Below are positions 39,012 through 47,549 of a stretch of DNA of 64,000 nt, in pieces (the stretch's first letter is position 1; every line of letters begins with the position of its first letter). The DNA is from Actinokineospora iranica (lineage in GTDB: Bacteria > Actinomycetota > Actinomycetes > Mycobacteriales > Pseudonocardiaceae): NCBI RefSeq assembly GCF_900101685.1, contig NZ_FMZZ01000010.1, positions 1 through 64,000 of the forward strand, given 5' to 3'. The position numbers and the translations under genes are program-made. The notes under the pieces were generated by a model, which ran no database searches, was not told where the DNA came from, and was given only the letters and a program-made list of their open reading frames with translations.

Positions 39012-39872
39012 TCACCCCGCGCTCGGCGTCAGGTCGCTGATGTAGCGCACCATCGCCGCCTCGTCTTCGTCGTACACCGCGGGCGACTCGGCCAGGTCGA
39101 CCGCGGTCGCCACGAACGTCCCGTCGATCAGGTCGACCCGGGTGATGCCGCTGCCCACCACGCCACGCAAGCGCTCGCGCGGGGACAGCGACTCGACCCG
39201 GTAGGCGACCGCGGGCGAGACCCACACCGGGATTCCGGCCAGCGCGCCGCACCCGGTGTGGTGGGCGTGCCCGGTCAGGATCATCCGGACATCGGTCCCG
39301 GCCAGCACCTCGGCCAGCCGCTCGGGTTCCCGCAGCCGCAACAGGTGCACGGTCGAGACCGGGGACGGCAGCGGCGGGTGGTGCAGCACGAGGACCGTGC
39401 CCAGCGGGGCGGGCGCGGCCAGTTCCGCGCCCAGCCACGCCAGTTGCCCGTCGTCGAGATGCCCGTCGTGCCGACCGGGGGCCGTGCTGTCGAGCACGAC
39501 CACCCGCAGTCCGCCGAGCCAGTGCACCGCGTCGTACGGCGCTGTTGTGTCGCCGTCGCCGGGCTCGCCCACCAGGACCGCGCGGAAGGCCGCGCGGTCG
39601 TCGTGGTTGCCCATGGCGTAGATCACCGGGCAGCCAAGGCTTTCCGCCGCTTTGTCCAAAGTGGTCTTCAGTCTGCGGTACGCCGACTCCTCGCCGTCGT
39701 TGGCGAGGTCGCCGGTGAGCAGCAGCCCGTGCACCGCCGCCCCCGACCCCGCGATCGCGTCGAGCGCGACCGCGAGGTTGGCGAGCGTGTCGATCCGGCC
39801 GTGCATCAGCTCGCCCGCTGGCTGGATGTGGGTGTCGCTGATCTGGATGAGCGTCAGGTCGGGCGCCCTCAC
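39012..39872 (-). CDS. Metallophosphodiesterase (GpdQ/CpdA-like) inside the importer operon
   Basis: 286 residues from the GTG that overlaps the binding-protein stop (GTGA). Dimetal phosphoesterase motifs: QISDTHIQ, LLTGDLANDG, YAMGNHDD, LHHPPL and LTGHAHHTG, a complete set. The size and motifs match the class III cyclic-nucleotide/glycerophosphodiester phosphodiesterases. Placement between binding protein and permease suggests it cleaves the imported ligand, for example a glycerophosphodiester. The ligand assignment is inference. Confidence 0.85.
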   Translation of the reverse strand: MRAPDLTLIQISDTHIQPAGELMHGRIDTLANLAVALDAIAGSGAAVHGLLLTGDLANDGEESAYRRLKTTLDKAAESLGCPVIYAMGNHDDRAAFRAVLVGEPGDGDTTAPYDAVHWLGGLRVVVLDSTAPGRHDGHLDDGQLAWLGAELAAPAPLGTVLVLHHPPLPSPVSTVHLLRLREPERLAEVLAGTDVRMILTGHAHHTGCGALAGIPVWVSPAVAYRVESLSPRERLRGVVGSGITRVDLIDGTFVATAVDLAESPAVYDEDEAAMVRYISDLTPSAG

Positions 39873-41251
39873 TTGCCGCCGCCCGGCACCAGCGGCGCCG
39901 CCTGGTCCTTGGCCGCCGAGAGCGTCGCCTGCGCGTCGGCGCCCTGGTACACGGCGTTCTCCACCGCGGTCATCATGCCGTCGCGGATCTGCAGGTAGCT
40001 GGTGCCGGGGAAGGAGGTCCAGGGCTCCATCTTGGCGAGCTGGTCCAGGTTCGGCTTGATCAGCGGGTTCTTGTCCGCCCAGTCCTTGAGGCCAGCGGGG
40101 TCCTGGGCGAGGCCGGTGCGCAGCGGCAGGTAGCCGATCTTGGAGGAAATCGTCACGTACGCCTCTTCGCTGGTGAGGAACTTGATGAGCTCCCAGGCCG
40201 CGCGCTGCTTGGCCGGGTCGTTCGAGAAGATGTACAGCGAGGCGCCGGAGTTGGTCGGCACGACCGGCTTGGCGCCGAAGCTGGGCATCGTGGTCGCGCG
40301 CAGGTCCCATTTGTCCTTGGCGCCCTTGACGAAGGTCGCCTGCACCGCGCTGGTCTCCAGGATCATGCCGACGTCGCCGCGGGCGAACGCCTCGTAGCCC
40401 TGCTTCTGGCCCAGCTTCGGGCTCTCACCGGCCTTGACCATGTCCTGGGCCATCTGCACGACCTCGACCGTCGGCTGGTCGGCGAAGGTCAGCGACTTGC
40501 GGTCCTCGGAGAGCACCCGGCCACCGTTGGAGCGCACCAGGGCCTGGAAGCACCAGTCCTTGGCCTCCTTGGTGAGGCAGTCGAGGTACGCGCCGTCCTT
40601 GCCGGTCGCCTCCTTGATCTTCTTGGCCGCCGCGCGCACCTCGTCCCAGGTCTTGGGCGGGTTCGCCGGGTCCAGACCGGCCTGCTGGAACAGGGTGGCG
40701 TTGTAGTAGAAGACCGGCGTGGAGAACACGAACGGCACGCCGTAGGTCTTGCCGCCCCAGTCGCCAAGGGTGCGGGCGGTGGGCGCGTAGGAGTGCTTGG
40801 CGCCGGAGAAGTTCGCCTGCACCGCCTCCTTGCCGACGAGGTCGTCGAGCGGCTTCGCGCCGAGCTGGTGGATGGTGAAGTCCAGGTCGCTGAAGCCGAG
40901 CTGGGCCACGTCCGGCGGGTTGCCGGTGGCGAGCTGGCTCTGCAGGCTGGGAATCGTGTCGGTCGCCGGGTTCGCGCTGTTGCCCTGCGGCTTCTGCGGG
41001 GTCACCGTGATGTTCGGGTACGCGGCCTGGAACTTCTCGATGAGCTGCTTGAACGTCTCGGTCCACGCGCCTGCCTGGCCGAAGTTGTAGCTCTCGAAGA
41101 CGATGGACACCTGCTGGTCAGGGGCCAGCTCCGGGGCCCTGGCGACGGCGCTGGTCTGCTGGACGTCGGTGCTGCCGAGACCGCCGCACGCGGATGCGGT
41201 CAGCGCCAGCGCCACGACCGCGAGGCCGAGGCGGGAACGGGAACGGTTCAT
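39869..41251 (-). CDS. ABC transporter extracellular solute-binding lipoprotein (UgpB-like)
   Basis: 460 residues. Lipoprotein signal LGLAVVALALTASAC, with lipidated Cys about 21. Cluster B family 1 fold: ETFKQLIEKFQAAYPNITVT, GNPPDVAQLG, the aromatic PVFYYNATLFQQAGLDP and the hinge SSKIGYLPLR. Most similar in style to UgpB / maltose-type proteins. GTGA overlap into the phosphodiesterase gene; 37 bases after the ATPase stop. Confidence 0.9.
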   Translation of the reverse strand: MNRSRSRLGLAVVALALTASACGGLGSTDVQQTSAVARAPELAPDQQVSIVFESYNFGQAGAWTETFKQLIEKFQAAYPNITVTPQKPQGNSANPATDTIPSLQSQLATGNPPDVAQLGFSDLDFTIHQLGAKPLDDLVGKEAVQANFSGAKHSYAPTARTLGDWGGKTYGVPFVFSTPVFYYNATLFQQAGLDPANPPKTWDEVRAAAKKIKEATGKDGAYLDCLTKEAKDWCFQALVRSNGGRVLSEDRKSLTFADQPTVEVVQMAQDMVKAGESPKLGQKQGYEAFARGDVGMILETSAVQATFVKGAKDKWDLRATTMPSFGAKPVVPTNSGASLYIFSNDPAKQRAAWELIKFLTSEEAYVTISSKIGYLPLRTGLAQDPAGLKDWADKNPLIKPNLDQLAKMEPWTSFPGTSYLQIRDGMMTAVENAVYQGADAQATLSAAKDQAAPLVPGGGK

Positions 41252-41288
41252 GACGGGGTTGCTCCTAGCTGGTTGTGCTTCTGCGAAA

Positions 41289-42425
41289 TCAGGGGGCGGA
41301 GTAGTCGAGTTCGACGGCGGCGCGGTTGGCGGTCGGGGACTCGTCGCGCCAGACGAGCCGCTTTCCGCTCTCGCGGTGGAACAGGTGGATGTGTTGCGGC
41401 GCGGCGGAAAGCGTGACCGCGTCGCCCGTGGCCAGGTCGAGCGGCCGCGATCCGCGCAGGCACACCCGCGCGTCGCCGACGACGACGTGCGCGAGTTCTT
41501 CGCTGCCCAGGTTCTCCACGAGCCGGACCACGCCGCGCAGCCCCGGGTGCGCGCCGCCGATCCGCAGGTGCTCCGGCCGGATGCCGAGCACCACATCTTG
41601 ACTGTCCTGATCGGACAGTTCCCCGGTGATGTCCAGCGCGACGTCGACGTCCTCGGCGACCGCGTGCAGCCTGCCCTCGCGGCTGACCACGCGCGCGTCG
41701 AGCAGGTTCATCGCCGGAGAGCCGAGGAACCCGGCGACGAACGCCGACGCGGGCCGGTCGTAGACCTCCGTCGGCGAGCCGACCTGTTCGAGCTTGCCGC
41801 CGTTGAGCAGGGCGATGCGGGTGGCCATGGTCATGGCCTCCACCTGGTCGTGGGTGACGTAGACGAACGTCGAGCCCAGCCTGCGGTGCAGCTCGGACAG
41901 CTCGGCCCGCGTCGCGGTCCGCAGCTTGGCGTCCAAGTTGGACAGTGGCTCGTCCATCAGGAACGCCCCTGGGTCGCGCACCAGGGCGCGGCCCAGCGCG
42001 ACCCGCTGCCGCTGGCCGCCGGAAAGCTCGCGCGGCCGCCGGTCCAGCAGCGCGGACAGGTCGAGTGTCCTGGCGACCTGCTCGACCTTCTCGCGGATCT
42101 CGGCCTTGGGCCTGCGCCGGGCGCGCAGCGGGAACCCGATGTTGCGCGCCACGGACAGGTGCGGGTAGAGCGCGTAGCTCTGGAACACCATCGCCAGGTC
42201 GCGGTCACGCGGGGGCGTGTGGGTGATGTCCTTGTCGCCCAGGGTGATCCGGCCCTCGGTGAGCGGCGTGAGCCCCGCGATGGCGCGCAGCAGCGTCGAC
42301 TTCCCGCAGCCGCTCGGGCCCAGGAGCACGAGGAACTCGCCGTGCTCGATGTCGAGGGTGACCTGGTCGACCGCGGTCACCTTGTCGAAGCGCTTGCTGG
42401 CTGCCTCGATGTGGATACGGCTCAC
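41289..42425 (-). CDS. ABC transporter ATP-binding protein (MsmK/UgpC type)
   Basis: 378 residues from GTG 42425, which has GGAGG 8 bases upstream; this beats a TTG 15 bases earlier. Walker A GPSGCGKSTLLRA, signature LSGGQRQRVALGRAL, Walker B AFLMDEPLSNLD, H-loop YVTHDQ. The C-terminal OB/TOBE regulatory domain of the CUT1 family follows (LGIRPEHLRI). First gene of the importer operon. An operon with its own ATPase suggests it does not depend on a shared MsiK. Confidence 0.92.
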   Translation of the reverse strand: MSRIHIEAASKRFDKVTAVDQVTLDIEHGEFLVLLGPSGCGKSTLLRAIAGLTPLTEGRITLGDKDITHTPPRDRDLAMVFQSYALYPHLSVARNIGFPLRARRRPKAEIREKVEQVARTLDLSALLDRRPRELSGGQRQRVALGRALVRDPGAFLMDEPLSNLDAKLRTATRAELSELHRRLGSTFVYVTHDQVEAMTMATRIALLNGGKLEQVGSPTEVYDRPASAFVAGFLGSPAMNLLDARVVSREGRLHAVAEDVDVALDITGELSDQDSQDVVLGIRPEHLRIGGAHPGLRGVVRLVENLGSEELAHVVVGDARVCLRGSRPLDLATGDAVTLSAAPQHIHLFHRESGKRLVWRDESPTANRAAVELDYSAP

Positions 42426-42646
42426 CGAATGTGCCTCCAAGATCAGGGTGTGTCGTCGGTGTTTGTCATCTGCGCGCGAATCCCACCACCGCGCTGTGTC
42501 CGCGAGGTGAACGCCCCGGGAACGGCAAACTGGTGAATTCCCAGGTCAAGGCCGGTGTGCAGGGACGATCGGGGCGAGCGCGGCCGCGATCGGAAGATCG
42601 AATGGCCGAGGATCGGGATCTCCTATCGGCCTAGTGCGATCTTCAC

Positions 42647-42675
42647 TTGACAGCTTTTCACCTGATGCCCAGGCT
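42647..42675 (+). promoter_or_regulatory. Probable promoter of the DHA2 transporter gene
   Basis: Consensus TTGACA at 42647-42652, 17-base spacer, CAGGCT at 42670-42675. Predicted start near 42682, giving a very short leader to ATG 42689. The divergent importer operon begins at 42425; the region between carries several GATCG-containing stretches (about 42567-42625) of unknown meaning. Confidence 0.5.
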
Positions 42676-42688
42676 TACGGTGAGACAT

Positions 42689-44071
42689 ATGCGCCCACGG
42701 CTCGTGCTCACGTTGGTCTGCGTGGCGACTTTCCTGGTCTACCTCGACACCAGCATCACCCCCGTGGCGATCCCGGCCATCAACGCCGACCTCGGCGCGG
42801 GCCCCACCGCGGCGCAGTGGCTGCTGGACGCCTACACCCTCGGATTCGCCTGCCTGCTGCTGACCGCGGGCTCGCTCGGCGACCGCATCGGCCGCAAGAC
42901 GGTCCTGGTCGTCGGCACGGCCGGGTTCACCCTCGCCTCGGTCGCCTGCGCCCTCGCCCCGACCCCGGAGTTCCTGATCGGAGCCCGTGCGGCCCAAGGG
43001 GTTTTCGCCGCGGCCGTCGTCCCGCTGTCGCTGGCGGTCACAGCGGGCCTGTTCGCCGACGCCCGCGCTCGTGCCCGCGCGATCGGAATCTGGGGCGGCA
43101 CTTCCGGCGTCGCGCTGGCCCTGGGACCGCTGCTCGGCGGCCTGCTGGTGGAGGCGGCCGGGTGGCGCAGCATGTTCTGGATCAACCTGCCGATCGGGTT
43201 GATCGCGCTCGCCGGTCTATTGTGGACGATGCCCGCCGCCGCCCCGACCGGCGGCAGGCGCCCCGACCTCTTCGGCCAGACCCTGTTCGTCCTCGGCGGC
43301 GCGGCGCTGACCTTCGTCCTCATCGAGGGCAACCACCACGGCTGGGCGTCCCCGCTGATCCTCGGCCTGCTCGGCGTCGGCCTGCTCGCCCTGGTTTCCT
43401 TTGTCTTCTGGGAAATCCGGGTCGCCGAGCCGATGCTGCCGCTCAAGCTGCTGCGCGTGCCCGCCGTGGCGATCGCCTGCGTGGTCAACTTCCTGGGCCT
43501 GTTCGGGCTGTACGGGGTGCTGTTCCTGGTGACCGTGCACCTACAGGGCACGCTCGGACTGTCCCCAATGGACACCGGGCTGCGCTTCCTGGCCCTGTTC
43601 GGCGCGCTGGGCGCCGCCGCGATCTGCGCCTCCTGGGTGGCGGCCCGCTTCGGCACCCGCCAGACGATGGTCGCGGGCCTGCTGTGCGTCGCCGTCGGCC
43701 TGGCGGGCTTGACGATCCTGCAAACCGGCGCGGGCTACTTCGGCTACGGCTGGGCACTGCTGCTGCTCGGCATCGGCGTCCCGCTGTCCAGCGGCGTGGT
43801 CGCCATCCAGGCGATGATGGGCGCGGTGCCCCCGGAGCTGTCGGGAACGGCGTCGGGCACCATGAACACCTTTCGCCAGTTCGGCGCGGTCTTCGGCGTC
43901 GCCCTGGCGGGCATCCTGTCGCCGTTCCAGGACGGGAAGGTGACCTCGCTGCACGTGACGTTCCTCGTCGCCGCCGTCGCCGCGGCCGGGGCGGCGATCC
44001 TGACCGCGTTCGTCCTGCGCGACCGCACCCCGCCGAAGGCCCCCGTCCCCGCCACGTCGGCCCGGCTCTGA
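42689..44071 (+). CDS. MFS drug/solute exporter, DHA2 (EmrB/QacA) family
   Basis: 460 residues, about 14 membrane helices. Starts RPRLVLTLVCVATFLVYLDT, motif D1 region AIPAINADLG, motif A GSLGDRIGRKTVLVVG, motif C-like GTSGVALALGPLLGG. ATG 42689 is preferred to an in-frame TTG at 42647 because that TTG is the -35 hexamer. Single-gene unit; a short GC hairpin follows at 44164-44182. Substrate unknown. Confidence 0.88.
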   Translation: MRPRLVLTLVCVATFLVYLDTSITPVAIPAINADLGAGPTAAQWLLDAYTLGFACLLLTAGSLGDRIGRKTVLVVGTAGFTLASVACALAPTPEFLIGARAAQGVFAAAVVPLSLAVTAGLFADARARARAIGIWGGTSGVALALGPLLGGLLVEAAGWRSMFWINLPIGLIALAGLLWTMPAAAPTGGRRPDLFGQTLFVLGGAALTFVLIEGNHHGWASPLILGLLGVGLLALVSFVFWEIRVAEPMLPLKLLRVPAVAIACVVNFLGLFGLYGVLFLVTVHLQGTLGLSPMDTGLRFLALFGALGAAAICASWVAARFGTRQTMVAGLLCVAVGLAGLTILQTGAGYFGYGWALLLLGIGVPLSSGVVAIQAMMGAVPPELSGTASGTMNTFRQFGAVFGVALAGILSPFQDGKVTSLHVTFLVAAVAAAGAAILTAFVLRDRTPPKAPVPATSARL

Positions 44072-44163
44072 CCGGGCAGGACAGCCCACCTCCGGGAATC
44101 AGGTCGGCGCGTCACTTGCCTGCTGGCCGAATTCACTCGACAGGGCAGGAATTGTCGGTGCCT

Positions 44164-44182
44164 GCCCGCCGTCGTGGCGGGC
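44164..44182 (+). terminator. Short GC hairpin downstream of the DHA2 exporter
   Basis: Perfect 7-base stem GCCCGCC / GGCGGGC with 5-base loop, 93 bases after the transporter stop and 109 before the EF-hand gene. Possible terminator, weak evidence. Confidence 0.4.
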
Positions 44183-44290
44183 TCGGACACGGGGAGTCCG
44201 TGCGGTGTCAACAGGTTTACCGTTCCAGGTGACTTCTGGCCACCGACTTAGCGGTACCGCGCCCGATCAGCGGTGTGTTCGATATGCCTC

Positions 44291-44860
44291 ATGAGCCGTT
44301 CCGCGTTTCTCGAAGCGAAGATCAGTCACGGTTTCGACCGCCTCGACGCCGATGGAGACGGGCTGCTGACCGAGCACGACCACGTCCTCATGGGACAGCG
44401 CGCGGCGGCGTCCCTCGGGCACCAGCCCGGCTCGCACGCCGAGGCGGGGATTGTCGACGCCTACGTGCGGGTCTGGCGTGACCTGCACCTGCCGCACGTC
44501 CCCGGCGGCGGTGACGCGATCACCAAAGACCAGTTCGTCGAGTCCACGTTGACCCTCGCCGACGACCCCGCCACCGCGCAGGCGACTCTCGGCGCGCTGG
44601 CGGAGGCGTTTCTCGCCATCGCCGACATCGACCAGGACGGCAGGCTGAGCCCGACGGAGTTCCACAGCTTCCAGGCGGGCCACTTCCCGGACATCAGCGA
44701 AGCCGAGACCCGGGAAGCCTTCCAGCACCTCGACCGGGACGGCGACGGGTACCTCTCCGCGGCCGAGTTCGTTCGCACGACTATCGAGTACTGGGCCAGT
44801 GGCGACCCCGACGCGTCGGGAAACTGGTGGCTGGGCCGCGGCCCCGGGCAGTCCGACTGA
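44291..44860 (+). CDS. EF-hand calcium-binding protein (calerythrin-like)
   Basis: 189 residues. Canonical loops DIDQDGRLSPTE and DRDGDGYLSAAE, plus an N-terminal loop DADGDGLLTEHD in which position 12 is Asp instead of Glu, and a degenerate loop around PGGGDAITKDQF. Three working hands and one dead one match calerythrin/CasA-type actinobacterial calcium buffers. ATG 44291. No signal peptide, so cytoplasmic. Confidence 0.85.
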   Translation: MSRSAFLEAKISHGFDRLDADGDGLLTEHDHVLMGQRAAASLGHQPGSHAEAGIVDAYVRVWRDLHLPHVPGGGDAITKDQFVESTLTLADDPATAQATLGALAEAFLAIADIDQDGRLSPTEFHSFQAGHFPDISEAETREAFQHLDRDGDGYLSAAEFVRTTIEYWASGDPDASGNWWLGRGPGQSD

Positions 44861-44896
44861 GCGCCGCCGCGAGTCGGCCCCCCGATCTTGTCGAGA

Positions 44897-44942
44897 CGCC
44901 GGGTGACCAGGCCGCCCGCGTGGACGTCCTGGTCACCCGGCG
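44897..44942. terminator. Bidirectional hairpin between EF-hand gene and minus-strand operon
   Basis: Perfect 15-base stem CGCCGGGTGACCAGG / CCTGGTCACCCGGCG with a 16-base loop, 36 bases after the EF-hand stop and about 200 bases beyond the end of the convergent operon. Confidence 0.7.
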
Positions 44943-44995
44943 GCGCGTGCTGTGATCCGCGCGACGCTTGCCCGCGACGCGGGGCGGCGGCTTCC

Positions 44996-45075
44996 GGCCG
45001 GGGCGCGCCCGGCACGGCGCCCTCGGTGATCCAGGTCGCGGCCGCGGGGCCGATGACCGCGCGGTCCTTGTTCGT
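44996..45075 (-). pseudogene. C-terminal remnant of an alpha/beta hydrolase paralogue
   Basis: The minus strand reads KDRAVIGPAAATWITEGAVP followed by GAP. This matches the last residues of the hydrolase at 48870-49793 (KDSAVIGPAVATWITERTLP, then GAP). At DNA level 45001-45070 and 48876-48945 differ at about 7 of 70 positions by my count. Sequence on either side does not match. A fossil of a duplicated hydrolase gene, or a piece copied by recombination. Confidence 0.6.
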
Positions 45076-45140
45076 CCTGCGCGGCCGGACGTCCGCCGCG
45101 GTTCCGGTTTCGGTCCCGTCCCGGCTGTGACCGCACGGTG

Positions 45141-46013
45141 TCAGGCGGGCGGCCAGCAGAAGCCGACCGGGTTGGGCACCGGGACCGCGCCCGCGGCCAT
45201 CACCAGGTCCGACAGCGGGTGGACGAGGGCGATCAGCTCCGCGCACCCGCGTTCTCCGAGGGCGAGGTAAGGGAATCGGGCCAAGCGGTCCGTCTCCTGT
45301 TCCAGCCGCTCCCGCGCCCGCGCGCCCGAGGCGGTGATCGTCCCGGCGCCGGTGAGCCAGCCGCGTGCAACCAAGCTGTCGCGGGCGGTGTTCCATTGGG
45401 TGTCGGTCCACTTGTGGTAGCGCTTGGAGCTTGACTCCGGGGCTCCGCCGGTGGCCGCCGACAGGACATGGGCCGCGCAGGGGTCGATCTCGGCGGCGGT
45501 GAGGGCCGCGACGTGGCCGTCGCCGCGGTATTCGCGAAGGGTGGTGAGGGCTTGCCAGAGGGCGAGGTGGGGCTCGGCCGGGGACGGCAGGGCGGCGTTC
45601 GCCGCGCCGAGCGGACGGCCCGCGCCGTCCGCCGCGGCCGCGGCGGCGACGGCCAGTTCGGCGGCGCGGGCGGTCTCCGGGGTGACGCAGTGGGAGCCGA
45701 GGAGTCGGCGGAGCGCGGCGTCCACCGCGGTGAGACGGGCGTCGAGGAACTGCTCGGGAGTCGCGTGCCGCCACAGGGCCGGGACGGACCGGGCGACCAT
45801 GGCCGGGGCCAGGTTGTAGAACACGGCGGTGGCCGTGGCAGCCGAGACGCTGCCCATGGGGGCGGCTCGGCAGCCGAAGTAGGTCATCCAGCCGACCGGC
45901 AGGTCGAACCGCGCGGTGGCGGCGGCGGTTTCCGGGGCGTAGTAGAGGACCGCGTGCAGCGGCTCGGCGGTGTGCCAGGCCAGCCGGGCCAGCCGGGCCA
46001 AGGTCGTAGTCAT
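45141..46013 (-). CDS. SCO6745-family protein
   Basis: 290 residues. The start (LARLAWHTAEPLHAVLYYAP), GWMTYFGCRAAPMG and the C-terminal winged-helix-like part (WTDTQWNTARDSLVARGWLT, then GTITASGARARERLE) match the SCO6745 family of actinobacteria, which has no established function; the C-terminal part resembles a helix-turn-helix. ATG 46013 overlaps the stop of the ORF upstream. An in-frame GTG 165 bases earlier adds a Cys/Pro-rich leader and is less likely. Last gene of the operon. Confidence 0.75.
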   Translation of the reverse strand: MTTTLARLARLAWHTAEPLHAVLYYAPETAAATARFDLPVGWMTYFGCRAAPMGSVSAATATAVFYNLAPAMVARSVPALWRHATPEQFLDARLTAVDAALRRLLGSHCVTPETARAAELAVAAAAAADGAGRPLGAANAALPSPAEPHLALWQALTTLREYRGDGHVAALTAAEIDPCAAHVLSAATGGAPESSSKRYHKWTDTQWNTARDSLVARGWLTGAGTITASGARARERLEQETDRLARFPYLALGERGCAELIALVHPLSDLVMAAGAVPVPNPVGFCWPPA

Positions 46014-46285
46014 CGCGGTGCGCCTGCGGTCAGGGTGGGGTGAGGCCGCAGGCACACAGCATCTCTCACACCCCCACGGCATTTCCGGTGGCGAGTCGCC
46101 CGCACCACACGGTGGTGCCCACCGCCACGCGGAGCCGAATCGGTCGCACCGCACAGGGAAAGCCGACGGCCAGCGCACCCCGGTTCTCCTACGACAGCGG
46201 CGTCCGAGGCTCGGTGAGCCAGGTGTGCGGTGCCGGAGTGTGTCGCGGCGGCCATGGGCCGGGTGCGAAGGATCGGTGCGGTCAT
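46010..46285 (-). CDS. Small ORF (91 codons) exactly bridging PLP enzyme and SCO6745 gene
   Basis: Begins at an ATG overlapping the aminotransferase stop (ATGA) and ends at a stop overlapping the SCO6745 start (ATGA). The product starts MTAPILRTRPMAAATHSGTA, is rich in Arg/His/Gly and contains four Cys; no family recognised. GC at third positions falls after the first ~30 codons, which argues against coding. It may be a true small gene, a decayed one, or chance. Confidence 0.3.
   Translation of the reverse strand: MTAPILRTRPMAAATHSGTAHLAHRASDAAVVGEPGCAGRRLSLCGATDSAPRGGGHHRVVRATRHRKCRGGVRDAVCLRPHPTLTAGAPR
46022..46053 (-). promoter_or_regulatory. Hairpin just upstream of the SCO6745-family gene
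   Basis: Perfect 8-base stem GCCTGCGG / CCGCAGGC with a 16-base loop, ending 8 bases before the ATG at 46013. A ten-codon ORF (MLCACGLTPP, 46062 to 46030) overlaps its first arm and loop. Could be a translational switch or leader; weak evidence. Confidence 0.25.
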
Positions 46286-47454
46286 AGTGGGGTCCCGGTG
46301 ACCGGGGGTGGGGTGGACAGGTGCGCCGCGGCGGCCATGGCCTGGACCATGCGGGCCAGGACGGGGCGGGAGGTGGCGAAGGTCAGGCGCGCGTGGCCGG
46401 GGGCGCCGAAATCCCGGCCCTCGGCGAGGGCGACGCGGGCCTCGCTGAGGAAGAACTCGGCGGGTTCGGCGGGGAGGTCGATGGCGCGGAAGTCCAGCCA
46501 GGCCAGGCAGGTGCCTTCGGCGGGACGGGACACGACCCGCGGGAGCAGGTCGGCGAGCAGGGTGGCGAGCAGGTCGCGGTTCCCAACCAGGTGGGCGCGG
46601 ACGTCGGCCAGCCACGGCCCGCCGTGGCGGAACGCAGCGGTGCCCGCGATGACGCCGAGGGTGCTTGCGCCCCAGGTGCGCAGCTTGGGCAGGGCCGACC
46701 ACGACAACCGGTCCGCTGGGTTGGACACGACGACCTGGGCGCACTTGAGGCCCGGCAGGTTCCAGCCCTTCGACGCCGAGGTGACCGTGACCGTGTGCGC
46801 GGCCGCAGTGGGCGACACGCTCGCGTACGGCACGTGCCGGTGCCCGGCGTACGTCAGCGGCGCGTGCACCTCGTCGGCCACCACCCGGCCGCCGTGGTGG
46901 TCGACGACCGCGCACAGCGCGGCCAACTCGTCCGCCGTCGCGACTGTCCCCAGTGGATTGTGCGGGTTGCACAGCAGCAGGGTCCGCGCGCCCGCTGCGA
47001 ACGCGGCGGCCACCGCGTCGAGGTCGAGGGTCGGCCGCCCGGAGGCGGTCATGGGCGCCTCGACCACCGGCCGCCCGCACTGCGCGATCACCTCGAACAG
47101 CGGCGGATACGCCGGTGTCGGCAGGATGACCGGGCTGCCCGCGGGGGAGTGCAGCGCCACCCCGAGTTCGACGCCGCGCAACGCGTCCGGCACCACATGC
47201 ACGTCCTCCGGGTCGACGGCCCACCCGTGCGCCCGCCCCAGCCACCCGGCGCAGGCCGCCGCGAGGTCGGCGAGGGCCTGGTCGGCGGCATAACCGAACA
47301 ACTCCCGCTCAGTGGCCTCCCGCACCGCGTGGACGATCTCCACCGCGACCGGGAAGTCCATCTCGGCGACCCACGCGGGCAGCACGTCCTCCCCGTGCCT
47401 GGTCCACTTCACCCCGCCCCGCCGCCGCAGCACCTCAGGCGCAAGCGATCTCAT
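46282..47454 (-). CDS. PatB/MalY-like PLP-dependent enzyme (cystathionine beta-lyase/aminotransferase family)
   Basis: 390 residues, fold-type I. RRGGVKWTRHGEDVLPAWVA and EMDFP at the N-terminus are diagnostic of the PatB/MalY C-S lyases. LLLCNPHNPLG, VVADEVHAPLTY and the PLP-Lys site SASKGWNLPGLKCAQVV follow. Expected activity: beta-elimination of cysteine S-conjugates or cystathionine, or aminotransfer. ATG 47454 overlaps the preceding tiny ORF stop and has GGGGG 7 bases upstream. Confidence 0.87.
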   Translation of the reverse strand: MRSLAPEVLRRRGGVKWTRHGEDVLPAWVAEMDFPVAVEIVHAVREATERELFGYAADQALADLAAACAGWLGRAHGWAVDPEDVHVVPDALRGVELGVALHSPAGSPVILPTPAYPPLFEVIAQCGRPVVEAPMTASGRPTLDLDAVAAAFAAGARTLLLCNPHNPLGTVATADELAALCAVVDHHGGRVVADEVHAPLTYAGHRHVPYASVSPTAAAHTVTVTSASKGWNLPGLKCAQVVVSNPADRLSWSALPKLRTWGASTLGVIAGTAAFRHGGPWLADVRAHLVGNRDLLATLLADLLPRVVSRPAEGTCLAWLDFRAIDLPAEPAEFFLSEARVALAEGRDFGAPGHARLTFATSRPVLARMVQAMAAAAHLSTPPPVTGTPL

Positions 47455-47549
47455 GACCGAGCCCCCGGAAAAGCGGCGCGCGAGGCTTTGCCTGCCCGGT
47501 GCGCGGGGGCGTGTGCGGTGAGCCGGGGGAGCGCGGCGGGCGTCGTCAC
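47451..47549 (-). CDS. Tiny ORF b (32 residues), coupled to the PatB-like gene
   Basis: GTG start overlapping the stop of tiny ORF a (GTGA), with GGGAG 7 bases upstream; the stop overlaps the PatB-like ATG (ATGA). Product begins MTTPAALPRLTAHAPAHRAG, Ala/Arg/Pro-rich, ending PGARS. The DNA is an imperfect repeat of tiny ORF a but in a shifted frame over part of its length, so the two peptides are only loosely alike. Real peptide or merely a ribosome relay; unknown. Confidence 0.35.
   Translation of the reverse strand: MTTPAALPRLTAHAPAHRAGKASRAAFPGARS

Noticed and set aside
42647-42688. TTG start for the DHA2 exporter
   Set aside because: The TTG is the first base triplet of a consensus TTGACA -35 box with a matching -10; ATG 42689 starts just before helix 1.
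46030-46062. Ten-codon MLCACGLTPP ORF as a cysteine attenuator leader
   Set aside because: Only two Cys, weak ribosome site, and no clear terminator/antiterminator pair; kept only as a note on the hairpin.
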